A stretch of 64,000 bases of DNA from Pseudomonadota bacterium. Its GTDB lineage: Bacteria > Pseudomonadota > Gammaproteobacteria > Burkholderiales > Burkholderiaceae_C. Shown here one piece after another: positions 47,416 to 59,603 of the stretch (its first letter is position 1; each line of letters opens with the position of its first letter). Under the pieces are notes generated by a model. It had not been told where the DNA came from. It saw nothing but the letters and a program-made list of their open reading frames with translations, and searched no databases. A program made the translations under genes and the position numbers. The DNA lies in the NCBI GenBank assembly GCA_021799355.1, contig JAJZAQ010000003.1, positions 1-64,000 on the forward strand. The letters run 5' to 3'.

Positions 47416-48615
47416 TCAGGGCTGGGTGAAGCGGTCGGCCGCCTCGATCGGCTCGTCGGCCGAGAGGATGAGGGCATACGACACATGCTGGAAGGTGCGG
47501 AACACCATCATCAGGCCGACGCGGCGATCGGGGATTTCGATGTCCGGCTTGCCCGGGGCGGTGACGTCCTTGACCGTGCGCCCGTTGTGCCACAGCGCGA
47601 GCACGTCGCCGCGTTCGAGGCCGTCGGCAGCGCCACGGTTGAGCGCCACCACGCTGTTTTTCGCCGCCATGTTCAGATCGCCGTACACCGAGACCACGTC
47701 GCCGCTGATCGGCTTGGCCGGGGCATGCGGAGCGTAGTTCAGGTATTCACGCGGCGGCGTGATGACCAGGCGGTCGCCGACGCCGACTTCGCGCTCGATG
47801 CCGTCGATACGGAACACCGACACGGCGTCCGGCCCGGAAGGCGGCGCCGCCAGGCTGGCCGTGCCGAGATAGTCGGCCTGGTAGGCGATGATTTTTTTGC
47901 TTTCCGGATCGATCAGCGGCTTGGCCGGGCGGTAGAGCTGGTAGCGCGTGGCGTGGCTGACGTCGCCGCGCACGTACACCTGCATGCCCGGCGTGGCCAT
48001 GGTGTGGCCCTTGGGCAGGGCGACGATGCGCGGCGAGGCCTCCAGGGTGTCGGGCTCGACGATCAGCGGCTGGGTGAGGAAGGGGCCGATGAGCTCGGGC
48101 GAAATCGTCGGGATGCCTTCGGGCGGCAGCGGCGACGACTGCACCCGCGGTTCGAGTTTGACCGTGGGGATGCCGGCGTTCTCACTCGCCAGGCTCAGCC
48201 GGGCGCGGCCGCCGGAAATGTCCAGATTGAGCACCTGCCCGGGGAAAATCCAGTGCGGATTGCGGATCTGCTGCAGGTTCATGCCCCACAGCTTGGGCCA
48301 GTCCCAGGGTTTGCGCAAATACATGCCGGAGATCGCCCACAGCGTGTCGCCGCGTTTGACGGTGTAGCGCGCCGGCGCGTTGGGCGCCAGCTCGCTGACC
48401 GGCACCCCGGTCTGCGCCGTCAGCTCGGCCTGCGCGCGCTGCGCCGCGGGCACCGGGTAGTTGGGCAGGCCGTGCAGCGACGGCGCCGTCGGGGCGGGGG
48501 TCGGGCCGGCCGGGTCTGCCGCCAGCGCCGCAGTCCACGGCAGCGCGCAGCCCAGCAGCAGGGCGGCCAGATGCGCCCGTTGGCGCGCAGGATGTTGGAA
48601 AGGCTTGTTCGGCAT
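47416..48615 (-). CDS. LysM peptidoglycan-binding periplasmic protein
   Basis: 399 aa with a Sec signal (~1-33). One LysM module at ~84-132 (YTVKRGDTLWAISGMYLRKPWDWPKLW), then a long beta-rich region with no catalytic motif. In Burkholderiales this gene lies between dprA and divergent def. It probably anchors to the wall; its role is unknown. A bulged GC hairpin lies in its leader (48642-48664). Confidence 0.85.
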   Translation of the reverse strand: MPNKPFQHPARQRAHLAALLLGCALPWTAALAADPAGPTPAPTAPSLHGLPNYPVPAAQRAQAELTAQTGVPVSELAPNAPARYTVKRGDTLWAISGMYLRKPWDWPKLWGMNLQQIRNPHWIFPGQVLNLDISGGRARLSLASENAGIPTVKLEPRVQSSPLPPEGIPTISPELIGPFLTQPLIVEPDTLEASPRIVALPKGHTMATPGMQVYVRGDVSHATRYQLYRPAKPLIDPESKKIIAYQADYLGTASLAAPPSGPDAVSVFRIDGIEREVGVGDRLVITPPREYLNYAPHAPAKPISGDVVSVYGDLNMAAKNSVVALNRGAADGLERGDVLALWHNGRTVKDVTAPGKPDIEIPDRRVGLMMVFRTFQHVSYALILSADEPIEAADRFTQP

Positions 48616-48641
48616 GACGGAACCCCCAAGATCGATCGCTC

Positions 48642-48664
48642 ACCACATCCGGCAGCGGTGTGGT
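48642..48664 (-). other. hairpin in the leader of the LysM gene
   Basis: ACCACA-t-CCG, GCAG loop, CGG-TGTGGT: nine base pairs with one bulged base, about 27 bases upstream of the LysM start codon. The rest of the 286-base gap to def shows only promoter-like words. Confidence 0.4.
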
Positions 48665-48826
48665 TGTTGTCCATCCGCTCCCGTGAACAGTTGCCGCAGA
48701 CCGGGGCGGTTATCGAGAAAATGACTCACATTGTGCACGCAACACCTTGACGCGGCAATCGAATCGCGGCCTGCCGGGGCCGGTCAGTTGCAAGAATGTT
48801 GCGTCCTGACTCCGCGGCGTGCGGGC

Positions 48827-48854
48827 TTGGAATTTGCCGGGGTTCCCCTATTTT
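48827..48854 (+). promoter_or_regulatory. candidate promoter of def-fmt
   Basis: TTGGAA (48827-48832), 16-base spacer, TATTTT (48849-48854). A second -10-like word, TAAAAT (48889-48894), lies immediately before the start codon. Pattern match only. Confidence 0.25.
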
Positions 48855-48901
48855 CTTAATGGATGCCCCCGGTTCCATCGCCAATCCCTAAAATGGCACG
48901 C

Positions 48902-49408
48902 ATGCAAAAGCTCACCATCCTTCAATATCCCGACCCGCGTTTGCACACCGTGGCCAAGCCGGTCAGTGTGGTGGACGACCGTGTGCGGGCGCTGGTGGCG
49001 GCGATGTTCGACACCATGTACGAAGCCAACGGCGTCGGTCTGGCGGCAACGCAGGTCGATGTGCACGAGCGCATCATCGTCATGGACACCTCCGAGGAGC
49101 GCAACCGCCCGCTGGTGCTGATCAACCCGGAAATCGTGCGCCGCAGCGAAGACAGCAAGGAATGGGAGGAAGGCTGCCTGTCGGTTCCCGGTATCTACGA
49201 CACCATCACCCGCCCGGCCAGCGTGCGGGTGCGTGCGCTCGACGCGCAGGGTGAAGTGTTCGAGCTCGACGCCGACGGCCTGACCGCGGTGTGCATCCAG
49301 CACGAAATGGACCATCTGCTGGGCAAGGTCTTCGTCGATTACCTGTCCCCGCTCAAACGCAGCCGCATCAAAACCAAAATGCTCAAACGGCAGAGGCAGG
49401 CGGCTTGA
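48902..49408 (+). CDS. def: peptide deformylase
   Basis: 168 aa from the ATG at 48902 ([14 protein letters not shown], the natural family N-terminus; ATGs at 48893 and 48863 would extend it). The three motifs are intact: [17 protein letters not shown] and HEMDHLLG, giving the metal site. Removes formyl groups from nascent proteins. fmt starts inside its stop codon. Confidence 0.96.
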   Translation: MQKLTILQYPDPRLHTVAKPVSVVDDRVRALVAAMFDTMYEANGVGLAATQVDVHERIIVMDTSEERNRPLVLINPEIVRRSEDSKEWEEGCLSVPGIYDTITRPASVRVRALDAQGEVFELDADGLTAVCIQHEMDHLLGKVFVDYLSPLKRSRIKTKMLKRQRQAA

Positions 49409-50412
49409 ACCCGCAGGCAGCCCCGCCCGCGCCGCCGCGCCGTCTGCGCGTGGCGTTTGCCGGCACGCCCGAATTCGCCGCGCAGGCCTTGCGCGCCATT
49501 CTCGCCGCCGGCTACACCGTGCCGCTGGTGTTCACCCAGCCCGACCGCCCGGCCGGGCGCGGGCTCAAGCTGCAGCCCAGCGCGGTCAAGCAGGTGGCGC
49601 TGGAGGCACACTGCAGCGTGCTGCAGCCCCTGGGCCTACGGTTGCAGGGCCGCCATGCGGCCGACGCGCAGGCGGCGCACGACGCGCTGCGCGCGGCGGC
49701 AGCCGACGTGCTGGTGGTCGCCGCCTATGGTCTGATCCTGCCCCAAACGCTGCTCGATCTGCCGCGGCTGGGCTGTGTCAACATCCACGCGTCGCTGCTG
49801 CCGCGCTGGCGCGGGGCGGCGCCGATCCAGCGCGCCATCGAGGCGGGCGACGCGCAGACCGGCATCACCCTGATGCAGATGGACGCCGGGCTGGACACCG
49901 GGCCGATGCTGCTGCGCGTGCCGCTGCCCATCGCCAGCGACGACACCGCGGCGAGCCTGCACGACAAGCTCGCCGCCTGTGGCGCGCAGACCATCGTGCG
50001 CGGGCTCGATCTGCTCGAAAGTGGCGCGCTCACCCCGCAGCCGCAGCCGGCGCAGGGCGTGAGCTACGCGGACAAAATCGGCAAACACGAGGCCGCGCTC
50101 GACTGGACGCAGCCGGCAGACGTGCTGGCGCGGCGGGTGCGTGCGTTCACCCCGTGGCCGGGAGCGCAGTTCACCCTGCCCGATGGCCGGGTGTTCAAGG
50201 TCGGCGCGGCACAGGCGCTGGCCGCCGACGCCGCGGCGGCGGCCGGCACGGTGCTGCGCGTGACGGCCGACGGCCTGGACGTGCGCTGTGCCGACGGTGT
50301 GCTGCGCATCACCCGGCTGCAAAAACCCGGTGGCATCATGCAGCCCGTGGCGCAGTGGGTCCCGCAGGCGCAGCCGTGGACCGGGCTGGTGTTGCCGTCA
50401 CCGACGGTTTGA
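49405..50412 (+). CDS. fmt: methionyl-tRNA formyltransferase
   Basis: 335 aa from a TTG at 49405 that overlaps the def stop (TTGA); a GTG at 49450 would give 320 aa and is also possible. Motifs: [12 protein letters not shown], the formyl-donor site [18 protein letters not shown], and the tRNA-binding C-terminal domain ([11 protein letters not shown]). Makes fMet-tRNA for initiation. AGAGG lies eight bases before the TTG. Confidence 0.94.
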   Translation: MNPQAAPPAPPRRLRVAFAGTPEFAAQALRAILAAGYTVPLVFTQPDRPAGRGLKLQPSAVKQVALEAHCSVLQPLGLRLQGRHAADAQAAHDALRAAAADVLVVAAYGLILPQTLLDLPRLGCVNIHASLLPRWRGAAPIQRAIEAGDAQTGITLMQMDAGLDTGPMLLRVPLPIASDDTAASLHDKLAACGAQTIVRGLDLLESGALTPQPQPAQGVSYADKIGKHEAALDWTQPADVLARRVRAFTPWPGAQFTLPDGRVFKVGAAQALAADAAAAAGTVLRVTADGLDVRCADGVLRITRLQKPGGIMQPVAQWVPQAQPWTGLVLPSPTV

Positions 50413-50485
50413 CCCTGCGCGCCCTTGAACTTTGATTTGCCTGCACAATCTAGCGCTGTTGTATCCAAACGTATCGGAGTCGAGC

Positions 50486-51355
50486 ATGTTCAACATCCTG
50501 AAAACCGCCATCCTGATGGCTGCGATCACCGCGCTGTTCGTCGTGATCGGCTCCATGCTCGGCGGCAAGCAGGGCATGGTGCTGGCGCTGCTGTTCGCGC
50601 TGGGCATGAACTTCTTCAGCTACTGGTTCAGCGACAAAATGGTGCTGCGGATGTACAACGCGCAGGAGGTCGACGCCTCCAGCGCGCCGCAGTTCTACGC
50701 GATGGTGCAGGAGCTGGCGCAGCGCGCCGGCTTGCCCATGCCGCGGGTGTATCTGATCCAGGAAGACGCACCCAATGCCTTTGCCACCGGCCGCAACCCG
50801 GAGCATGCCGCGGTGGCCGCCACCACCGGCATTCTGCGCGTGCTCAGCGCGCGCGAGCTGCGCGGCGTGATGGCGCACGAGCTGGCGCACGTCAAACACC
50901 GCGACATTCTCATTTCCACCATTTCCGCGACCATGGCCGGAGCGATTTCGGCGCTGGCGAACTTTGCCGTGTTTTTCGGCGGGCGCGATGAAAACGGCCG
51001 CCCGGTCAACCCGGTGGCCGGTATCGCCGTGGCCCTGCTGGCGCCGCTGGCGGCCAGCCTGATCCAGATGGCGATTTCGCGCGCCCGCGAGTTCGAGGCC
51101 GACCGCGGCGGCGCGGAAATTTCCGGCGATCCGGCGGCGCTGGCGTCGGCGCTGCAAAAAATCGAGGCTTACGCCCGCGGCGTGCCGTTCCAGACGGCGG
51201 AGGAACACCCGGCGACGGCGCAGATGATGATCCTCAACCCGCTGCACGGCGGCGGGATCGCCCAACTGTTCAGCACCCATCCCTCGACCGAGGAGCGCGT
51301 GGCGCGGCTGATGCAAATGGCCCGCCAGGGCAGCGCCAGCGTCTGGCAGCACTGA
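50486..51355 (+). CDS. htpX: membrane-bound zinc protease HtpX
   Basis: 289 aa. Two N-terminal helices, then [10 protein letters not shown] (HExxH zinc site) and two more helices before a cytoplasmic end with [11 protein letters not shown], supplying the third ligand. Degrades misfolded membrane proteins. The start at 50486 ([11 protein letters not shown]) is standard for HtpX. Follows fmt, as in relatives. Confidence 0.95.
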   Translation: MFNILKTAILMAAITALFVVIGSMLGGKQGMVLALLFALGMNFFSYWFSDKMVLRMYNAQEVDASSAPQFYAMVQELAQRAGLPMPRVYLIQEDAPNAFATGRNPEHAAVAATTGILRVLSARELRGVMAHELAHVKHRDILISTISATMAGAISALANFAVFFGGRDENGRPVNPVAGIAVALLAPLAASLIQMAISRAREFEADRGGAEISGDPAALASALQKIEAYARGVPFQTAEEHPATAQMMILNPLHGGGIAQLFSTHPSTEERVARLMQMARQGSASVWQH

Positions 51356-51413
51356 AAGCGGCGTCAACCGGGCTGCCTGCGCCGCGGCAAGCCCGCCTCC
51401 GGCCAGCGGGGCG

Positions 51414-51776
51414 CTAGCGCTGCGGCCCCAGGCGCAGGCCCTGCAGCGCGCTGTCGATGATCACCCCGGCGATGCTGTACAGAATCGAGCCGATGAGCGC
51501 CGCACCGAAGCTGCGCACGTGAAAATCGTCGAGCAGCCCGGAGGCGGCGTAAAACATCAGCGCGTTGATGACGAACAGAAAAGCGCCGAGCGTGAGCACG
51601 GTGATCGGCAGGGTGAGGATGAACAGCACCGGCCGCACCAGCGCGTTGAGCAGGCCGATGACCAGCGCCGCCCACATCGCCGCGGCAAATCCGTCCACCT
51701 GCACGCCGCTGTAGACAGAGGTCACGGCAAGCAGCGCGCACGCCGACAGCAGCCATTTGAGCAGCAGCTTGAGCAT
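51414..51776 (-). CDS. phage holin family 4 / YvlD-like small membrane protein
   Basis: 120 aa with four hydrophobic helices (MLKLLLKWLLSACALL ..., MWAALVIGLLNALVRPVLFIL, TLGAFLFVINALMFYAASGLL, LIGSILYSIAGVIID). The second-helix pattern is typical of the 'phage holin superfamily IV/YvlD' group, which is chromosomal and not evidence of a prophage. It lies 17 bases downstream of purB and is probably co-transcribed. Function unknown. Confidence 0.78.
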   Translation of the reverse strand: MLKLLLKWLLSACALLAVTSVYSGVQVDGFAAAMWAALVIGLLNALVRPVLFILTLPITVLTLGAFLFVINALMFYAASGLLDDFHVRSFGAALIGSILYSIAGVIIDSALQGLRLGPQR

Positions 51777-51793
51777 CGCGCAGGCGCCCCCGT

Positions 51794-53908
<2,115 letters not shown>

Positions 53909-54457
53909 TCAGCGCCCTGCGCCGCTGACGGCGTCTTCTGCGGCCTGCTGCACCCAGCGCAGCGCCAGCGCCGCGGCGGCGAAACGCACGCCGGCGCGGT
54001 CGCCGTCGAACCGGACGAGGCGGGTTTGCGTGCGCAGCGCCGTGCCGTCGTCCCATGCCAAGCCGAACCATACCGTGCCCACGGGCTTTTGCGCCGTGCC
54101 GCCTCCCGGCCCGGCGATGCCGGTGATGGCCACGGCCACCTGCACTGCGGCGCGCCGCGCCGCGCCCTGCGCCATCGCCTGCGCCACTTCGGCGCTGACG
54201 GCACCGACGCGGTCGATCAGCGCAGCCGGTACGCCGAGCAAATCGGTCTTCGCCGCGTTGCTGTAGGTGACGAAACCGCGGTCGAACCAGTCGCTCGACC
54301 CGGCCACGCTGGTCACCGCCGCGGACACCAGCCCGCCGGTACACGATTCGGCGGTGGCCAGATGCCAGCCGCGACGGCGCAGCACGGCGCCGAGGTCGGC
54401 GGCCAGCGCGCACAGCCCGGGCCAGTCGGGGGCGGGGTCTTTGCCGTCCATATTCAT
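53909..54457 (-). CDS. pncC: nicotinamide-nucleotide amidohydrolase (CinA C-terminal domain)
   Basis: 182 aa stand-alone CinA/PncC domain that deamidates NMN for NAD recycling. Motifs TAESCTGGLVSAAVT and GIAGPGGGTAQKPVGTVW are diagnostic. The ATG at 54457 overlaps pgpA by four bases; 54451 is an alternative. The N-terminal CinA domain is lacking, as in E. coli PncC. Confidence 0.92.
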   Translation of the reverse strand: MNMDGKDPAPDWPGLCALAADLGAVLRRRGWHLATAESCTGGLVSAAVTSVAGSSDWFDRGFVTYSNAAKTDLLGVPAALIDRVGAVSAEVAQAMAQGAARRAAVQVAVAITGIAGPGGGTAQKPVGTVWFGLAWDDGTALRTQTRLVRFDGDRAGVRFAAAALALRWVQQAAEDAVSGAGR

Positions 54458-54969
54458 CGCAACGCGTACAGCCGCACCGCCACCGCCAGCACCAGCAGGG
54501 TGAACCCGGCGGCGATCAGATCGTCGAGCATGATGCCCAGCCCGCCTTTGACGTGGCGGTCGGCCCAGCCCACCGCCAGCCACTTGCCCGCGTCGAAGGC
54601 GCGAAACAGCAAAAACGCCGCGAGCTGCTCGGCCCACGGCGCCGGCCACACCAGCAGCAACACCAGCCAGAAGGCGACGATTTCGTCCCACACCACCGGC
54701 GACGGGTCGTCGGTGCCCAGCGCGCGCGCGGTCCGGCCGCAGGCCCAGACGCCGACGACCGCGCCGGCGGCGATGAGCACCGCCCAGTCTGCTGCGTTCA
54801 ACCAAGCCGACAGCAGGGCGAAGCTGGCCCAGGCGAACAAGGTGCCTGCCGTGCCCGGCGCGACCGGCGACAGCCCGCTGCCAAAGCCCAGCGCGAGCAG
54901 ATGCAGCGGGTTGCGCCACATGAAGCGCCAGCCGGCGCGCGGTGCGGTCTCAGAGGCAGTGACGGTCAT
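54454..54969 (-). CDS. pgpA: phosphatidylglycerophosphatase A
   Basis: 171 aa inner-membrane enzyme that makes phosphatidylglycerol. GSGLSPVAPGTAGTL and DPSPVVWDEIVAFW are the conserved blocks, with an acidic metal site; DRHVKGGLGIMLDDLIAG-like ending (DRHVKGGLGIMLDDL). thiL lies nine bases upstream and pncC overlaps downstream, a conserved thiL-pgpA-pncC set. Confidence 0.93.
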   Translation of the reverse strand: MTVTASETAPRAGWRFMWRNPLHLLALGFGSGLSPVAPGTAGTLFAWASFALLSAWLNAADWAVLIAAGAVVGVWACGRTARALGTDDPSPVVWDEIVAFWLVLLLVWPAPWAEQLAAFLLFRAFDAGKWLAVGWADRHVKGGLGIMLDDLIAAGFTLLVLAVAVRLYALR

Positions 54970-54978
54970 GCGGTGCAG

Positions 54979-55944
54979 TCAGCGGAAATGGTCGAACCCG
55001 GCGTACACATTGTCCACGACCTGTCCGCCGGCGTCGACCAGGCGCAGCCCCGGCTGTGCCTGGATGCGCCCGATGCGCGTCACCGCGGTGGCTGCCCGCC
55101 GCGCTGCGGCGAGCACGGCGTCGCGCGCCGCCGCCGGGGCGGTGAACACGAGCTCGTAGTCGTCGCCGCCGGCGAGCTGGCACTGGCGGCGGCGGGCTAC
55201 GTCCTGCGCCTGCAGCGCGGCGCTGGCCGGACAGGCGTCGACCTCGACCGTGGCGCCCACGCCGCTGCGCTGCAGAATGTGCCCGAGGTCGGCAAGCAGG
55301 CCGTCGGACACGTCGATCGCGGCGTGCGCCACGCCGCGCAGCGCCTGCCCGAGCGCCAGCCGCGGCGTGGGCCGGTCCAGCCGCGGCGCGGCTGCCGCCA
55401 GCGTCGCCGCGTCCAGCGTCCATTCGCCCAGGCGGTGGCCCAGCGCCAGCCGGGCGTCGCCGACGCAGCCCGACACCCAGATGTCGTCGCCGTCGCGCGC
55501 GCCGCTGCGCAGCAGCGCCTGACCGCGCGGCAGCGTGCCCAGCACGGTGATGCACAGATTGCGCGGCCCGCGGGTGGTATCGCCGCCGACCAGCGCGATG
55601 TCGTGGGCCTGCGCCAGCGCGAACAGCCCGGCGGCAAACGGTTGCAGCCACTGCGCGTCGGACTGCGGCAGCGCCAGCGCCAGGGTGAAGGCCAGCGGCT
55701 GCGCGCCCATCGCCGCCAGATCCGACAGATTGACCGCCAGCGCCTTGTGGCCCAGCGCCTGCGGGTCGGCGTCGGGCAGGAAATGCCGGCCTTCCACCAG
55801 CATGTCGGTGGAAACCGCCAGCTGTTCGCCCGGCGCGGGCGCGGGCAGCAGCGCACAGTCGTCGCCCACGCCGAGATCGGCGCGGTGCGCGGGCCGGGTG
55901 AAGTAACGGGCGATGAGGTCGAATTCGCCAAGCGGGGCGGACAT
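54979..55944 (-). CDS. thiL: thiamine-monophosphate kinase
   Basis: 321 aa. Converts thiamine phosphate to the diphosphate cofactor. GVGDDCALL, VSTDMLVEGRHF, GGDTTRGP, DVSDGLLADLGHI and GGDDYELVF are the ordered ATP/Mg motifs of the PurM-like fold. Divergent from maeB. Confidence 0.95.
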   Translation of the reverse strand: MSAPLGEFDLIARYFTRPAHRADLGVGDDCALLPAPAPGEQLAVSTDMLVEGRHFLPDADPQALGHKALAVNLSDLAAMGAQPLAFTLALALPQSDAQWLQPFAAGLFALAQAHDIALVGGDTTRGPRNLCITVLGTLPRGQALLRSGARDGDDIWVSGCVGDARLALGHRLGEWTLDAATLAAAAPRLDRPTPRLALGQALRGVAHAAIDVSDGLLADLGHILQRSGVGATVEVDACPASAALQAQDVARRRQCQLAGGDDYELVFTAPAAARDAVLAAARRAATAVTRIGRIQAQPGLRLVDAGGQVVDNVYAGFDHFR

Positions 55945-56004
55945 GGGACGGCAGACGCAGCAGACCAAGCGTGATGTTCGCACAACGCGCGGCGGGCAGA
56001 CTCC

Positions 56005-56010
56005 TACAAT
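56005..56010 (+). promoter_or_regulatory. candidate -10 box (TACAAT) of maeB
   Basis: TACAAT in the thiL-maeB divergent gap, 70 bases upstream of the maeB ATG. The word fits the -10 element; no clear -35 at 16-18 bases was found. Confidence 0.3.
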
Positions 56011-56079
56011 GGCCGGCCTGATCGACGCGACAGCACGCTGCGAAACGTTCACCACGGCTGCGCGCAGGAGACTCCCGTC

Positions 56080-58368
56080 ATGTCCAGCCCCGAAGATCCC
56101 CAGGCCAAGCTGCGCCAGGCCGCGCTCGAATACCACGAATTCCCCCGCCCGGGCAAACTGGCCGTCATCGCCACCAAGCAGTTGTCCAACCAGCGCGATC
56201 TGGCGCTGGCGTATTCGCCGGGCGTGGCCGCGGCGTGCGAGCAGATCCACGCCAACGCCGACGACGTGTTCCGCTACACCGCGCGCGGCAACCTGGTGGC
56301 GGTGATTTCCAACGGCACCGCGGTGCTCGGGCTGGGCGACATCGGCCCGCTGGCGGCCAAGCCGGTGATGGAAGGCAAGGCGGTGTTGTTCAAAAAGTTC
56401 GCCGGCATCGACGTGTTCGACATCGAGGTCAACGAAAAAAACCCGGATCGGCTGGTGGACATCATCGCCGCGCTGGAGCCGACCTTCGGCGGCATCAACC
56501 TGGAGGACATCAAGGCGCCGGAGTGCTTCGAGGTCGAGCGCAAGCTGCGCACGCGGATGAACATCCCGGTGTTCCACGACGATCAGCACGGCACGGCGAT
56601 CATCGTCGGCGCCGCCATCCTCAACGGCCTGAAGGTCGTGGGCAAGGACATCGCGCGGGTCAAACTGGTGTGCTCCGGTGCCGGGGCGGCGGCGCTGGCC
56701 TGCCTGAATCTGCTGGTCGATCTGGGGCTGCCGCGCGAAAACATCTGGGTCAGCGACCTGGCCGGCGTGGTGTACACCGGCCGCACCGAGCTGATGGACG
56801 AGGACAAGCGGCGCTTCGCCCAGGACACGCCGGCGCGCACCCTGGCCGACATCATCGACGGCGCCGACGTGTTTCTCGGCCTGTCGGCAGGCGGCGTGCT
56901 CAAGCCGGAGTACGCGCAGCGCATGGCCGACAGGCCCCTCATCCTGGCGCTGGCCAACCCGAACCCGGAAATCACCCCCGAGGAGGCGCGCGCCGTGCGG
57001 CCCGATGCCATCATCGCCACGGGCCGGTCGGATTACCCGAACCAGGTCAACAACGTGCTGTGTTTTCCCTACATTTTCCGCGGCGCGCTCGACTGCGGCG
57101 CCACCACCATCACCCCGGAGATGGAAATCGCCGCGGTGCACGCCATCGCCGAGCTGGCGCAGGCCGAGCAGAGCGACGTGGTCGCCGCCACCTACGTCGG
57201 CGAGCCGCTGCGCTTCGGCCCCGACTATCTGATCCCCAAGCCGTTCGACCCGCGGCTGATGATCAAAATCGCCCCGGCGGTGGCCGAGGCGGCGGCGCAA
57301 AGCGGCGTGGCACGCCGGCCGATCGCCGACATGGACGCCTACCGCGACAGCCTGCAGCAGTTCGTCTACCAGTCGGGCGCGCTGATGCGGCCGATGTTTT
57401 CCATCGCCAAAAAGGCGGCGAAAAAACGCATCGTCTACGCCGAGGGCGAGGACGAGCGCGTGCTGCGCGCGGTGCGCGTGGTGGTCGACGAGCACCTGGC
57501 GCGCCCCATTCTGGTGGGCCGTCCGGCGGTCATTGCGCAGCGCATCGAGCGCTTCGGTCTGCGCCTGGAGGAAGGACGCGACTTCGACGTGGTCAACACC
57601 GACCACGACGAGCGCTACCGCGATTTCTGGCAGACCTACCACCAGCTCGCCGGACGCAAGGGCGTGACCCCGGCGATGGCCAAGATCGAAATGCGCCGGC
57701 GGCTGACGCTCATCAGCTCGATGATGCTGCACAAAGGCGAAGCCGACGGCATGCTCTGCGGCACCTGGGGGCATACCCACATTCATCTGCATTACATCGA
57801 CCAGGTCATCGGCCGCAGCCCCACGGCGTCGGTTTACGCGGCGATGAACCTGCTGGTGCTTCCTGGGCGGCAGGTGGCGCTGGTCGACACCCACATCAAC
57901 TTCGACCCGACGGCGGCGGAAATCGCCGAAATCACCCGGCTGGCCGCGCAAGAGCTGCGGCGTTTTGGCATCACCCCCAAGGTGGCGCTGCTGTCTCACT
58001 CCAATTTCGGCTCGTCGTCGGCGCCCAGCGCGGTCAAGATGCGCGAGGCGCTGGCTTTGCTGCGGCAGCTCGAACCCGAGCTGGAGGTCGACGGCGAAAT
58101 GCAGGGCGACAGCGCGGTCGATCCGGCGCTGCGCGCCAGCCTGCTGGCCGATTCCACCCTCAGCGGCGAAGCCAATCTGCTGGTGTTTCCCGACCTCGAC
58201 GCGGCGAACATCGCCTACAACCTGCTCAAGGCCACTGCGGGCAACAACATCGCCATCGGCCCCATCCTGCTCGGTGCGGCCAAGCCGGTGCACATCCTCA
58301 CGGCGTCGAGCACGGTGCGGCGCATCGTCAATATGACGGCGCTGACCGTGGCCGAAGCCAACCTCTGA
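56080..58368 (+). CDS. maeB: NADP-dependent malic enzyme with phosphotransacetylase-like domain
   Basis: 762 aa. The N-terminal ~430 residues are malic enzyme ([50 protein letters not shown] for NADP). The C-terminal ~330 residues are a phosphotransacetylase-like domain ([32 protein letters not shown]), usually regulatory and without transferase activity in MaeB. Decarboxylates malate to pyruvate. Single-gene unit. Confidence 0.96.
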   Translation: MSSPEDPQAKLRQAALEYHEFPRPGKLAVIATKQLSNQRDLALAYSPGVAAACEQIHANADDVFRYTARGNLVAVISNGTAVLGLGDIGPLAAKPVMEGKAVLFKKFAGIDVFDIEVNEKNPDRLVDIIAALEPTFGGINLEDIKAPECFEVERKLRTRMNIPVFHDDQHGTAIIVGAAILNGLKVVGKDIARVKLVCSGAGAAALACLNLLVDLGLPRENIWVSDLAGVVYTGRTELMDEDKRRFAQDTPARTLADIIDGADVFLGLSAGGVLKPEYAQRMADRPLILALANPNPEITPEEARAVRPDAIIATGRSDYPNQVNNVLCFPYIFRGALDCGATTITPEMEIAAVHAIAELAQAEQSDVVAATYVGEPLRFGPDYLIPKPFDPRLMIKIAPAVAEAAAQSGVARRPIADMDAYRDSLQQFVYQSGALMRPMFSIAKKAAKKRIVYAEGEDERVLRAVRVVVDEHLARPILVGRPAVIAQRIERFGLRLEEGRDFDVVNTDHDERYRDFWQTYHQLAGRKGVTPAMAKIEMRRRLTLISSMMLHKGEADGMLCGTWGHTHIHLHYIDQVIGRSPTASVYAAMNLLVLPGRQVALVDTHINFDPTAAEIAEITRLAAQELRRFGITPKVALLSHSNFGSSSAPSAVKMREALALLRQLEPELEVDGEMQGDSAVDPALRASLLADSTLSGEANLLVFPDLDAANIAYNLLKATAGNNIAIGPILLGAAKPVHILTASSTVRRIVNMTALTVAEANL

Positions 58369-58435
58369 GCATGGCGCCCGCCGCCGCCGCGGCTGCCCGC
58401 TGGCGGCGGCGCACTGCTCAAAAATAGGCGAATCC

Positions 58436-58464
58436 TTGTCTTTTCGTGGCGATTTCGCTACGAT
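58436..58464 (+). promoter_or_regulatory. candidate sigma-70 promoter of the RNase-barstar pair
   Basis: TTGTCT (58436-58441), exactly 17 bases, TACGAT (58459-58464), within an AT-richer tract. The predicted leader is ~145 bases before the ATG at 58617. This promoter also rules out the in-frame ATG at 58446 as the start of translation. Confidence 0.45.
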
Positions 58465-58616
58465 TAAGACTTTACCGATATGACAGGTGGCCTGCGTGCC
58501 AGGCGCGCTGGCGTGCCCCGCGTCACGCGGTTTGGCGCCCAACTGCGGCGAACTGCTCATATTTTTGCGCTTTTGCGTCCAACCGCCTTGATTCGCGCCT
58601 CGTTGCGCATGGCAGC

Positions 58617-59087
58617 ATGAATCGTCGGTGCATTCCGTCCACGCTGCGTTCCCTCCTGCTGACCGGGCTTTTGCTGGCAACGCTGCCGTTTGCCCTGTCC
58701 ACGCTGCAGTTCGGGTCTTCCGCCGGCGGTTGGCCGATCCCTGCGGCGCAGGCGCGGGAAACCGCGCATCGCGCGGACCACGAACGGCAACAGCACTCGC
58801 TGCCTACCGTGGCCGTGGCCGAGCTGCCGCCGCAGGCGCGCGACGTGTTGCGCCGCATCCATGCCGGCGGCCCGTTCGACGGGCCCAAGGACGGGGTGGT
58901 GTTTGGAAACTATGAGCGCCTGCTTCCCTCCAAGCCACGAGGTTTTTACCGCGAATACACCGTTCCGACCCCAGGCGCCCGCAACCGGGGGGCGCGCCGC
59001 ATCGTCTGCGGTGGGGCCGCGCACTATCCGGAAGTCTGTTACTACACCCATGATCACTATGCCAGTTTCCGACGCATCGTTGAATGA
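58617..59087 (+). CDS. secreted barnase/RNase Sa-type ribonuclease
   Basis: 156 aa. A signal peptide (~8-30, RSLLLTGLLLATLPFALS) precedes a microbial guanyl-specific RNase domain at ~68-156: LPPQARDVLRRIHAGGPF, then YREYTVPTPGARNRGARRIV with catalytic E113 and the arginine cluster 122-128, and THDHYASFR with catalytic H147. Cysteines 131 and 141 could form a disulfide. The next gene, overlapping by 29 bases, is a barstar-type inhibitor. Could serve RNA scavenging, competition or defence; the sequence does not tell which. Confidence 0.88.
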   Translation: MNRRCIPSTLRSLLLTGLLLATLPFALSTLQFGSSAGGWPIPAAQARETAHRADHERQQHSLPTVAVAELPPQARDVLRRIHAGGPFDGPKDGVVFGNYERLLPSKPRGFYREYTVPTPGARNRGARRIVCGGAAHYPEVCYYTHDHYASFRRIVE

Positions 59088-59496
59088 TGCCGATCCCGCC
59101 GTGCTGCTCAAGTCGGTACGGCCGAATATCGTGCAGTCGATCCGGGCTTACCGCGTTGCGCAGCTGCAGCAGGCAGCCGAGACGACCGGCCAGCATTTTC
59201 TCTACGCCAACCTGGCCGACGCCACGACCAAGCAGGAAGTGCTCGAAACCATCGCCCGCTCGTTTCTGTTTCCCAAGCACTTCGGCAAAAACCTCGATGC
59301 GCTGCACGACTGCCTGACCGACGTCGTGCATTCCGGCGGGCCGCAGCCGGGTTTCGTCGTCGTGCTCGAACAACTCCCGGCGACGCAGCGTTTCGACAAG
59401 GAAGCGCGCGAAACCCTGCTCGACGTGTTCCGCGACGCCGCGGACTTCTGGGCCGAACGCGGCGTACCGTTCAGGGTGTTCTATTCTTTTCTGTAA
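59059..59496 (+). CDS. barstar-family ribonuclease inhibitor
   Basis: 145 aa from the ATG at 59059 (59050 is also possible), overlapping the RNase gene by 29 bases in another frame. The C-terminal ~90 residues are barstar-like: TKQEVLETIARSFLFPKHFGKNLDALHDCLTDV, the helix and loop that plug the RNase active site. A ~55-residue N-terminal extension is longer than in classical barstar. No signal peptide, so it would protect the cytoplasm from the unsecreted enzyme. Confidence 0.87.
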   Translation: MPVSDASLNDADPAVLLKSVRPNIVQSIRAYRVAQLQQAAETTGQHFLYANLADATTKQEVLETIARSFLFPKHFGKNLDALHDCLTDVVHSGGPQPGFVVVLEQLPATQRFDKEARETLLDVFRDAADFWAERGVPFRVFYSFL

Positions 59497-59526
59497 CCCG
59501 CACTCCTGTCCGGGAGGGGGTGCGGG
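59497..59526 (+). other. hairpin directly after the barstar gene
   Basis: CCCGCAC (59497-59503) pairs with GTGCGGG (59520-59526), starting at the base after the stop codon; the inner bases also pair partly. No T-tract, so termination is not certain. Confidence 0.5.
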
Positions 59527-59603
59527 GCGAAGCAGTACCGGAAGCCCGTGTCAAAGCCGTGAAGGTGAGCACACCGTGGGAGGGGGCCTGGGCGCAGCTC
59601 GTT

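Noticed and set aside
51414-51776. Prophage remnant suggested by the holin-family membrane protein
   Set aside because: This family is widespread on chromosomes; there are no phage genes, att sites or integrase nearby, and the gene is co-oriented and close to purB.
55945-58680. Upstream extension of the thiL frame antisense to maeB (over 900 codons)
   Set aside because: Low-complexity composition and full overlap with maeB; thiL has a clear start at 55944.
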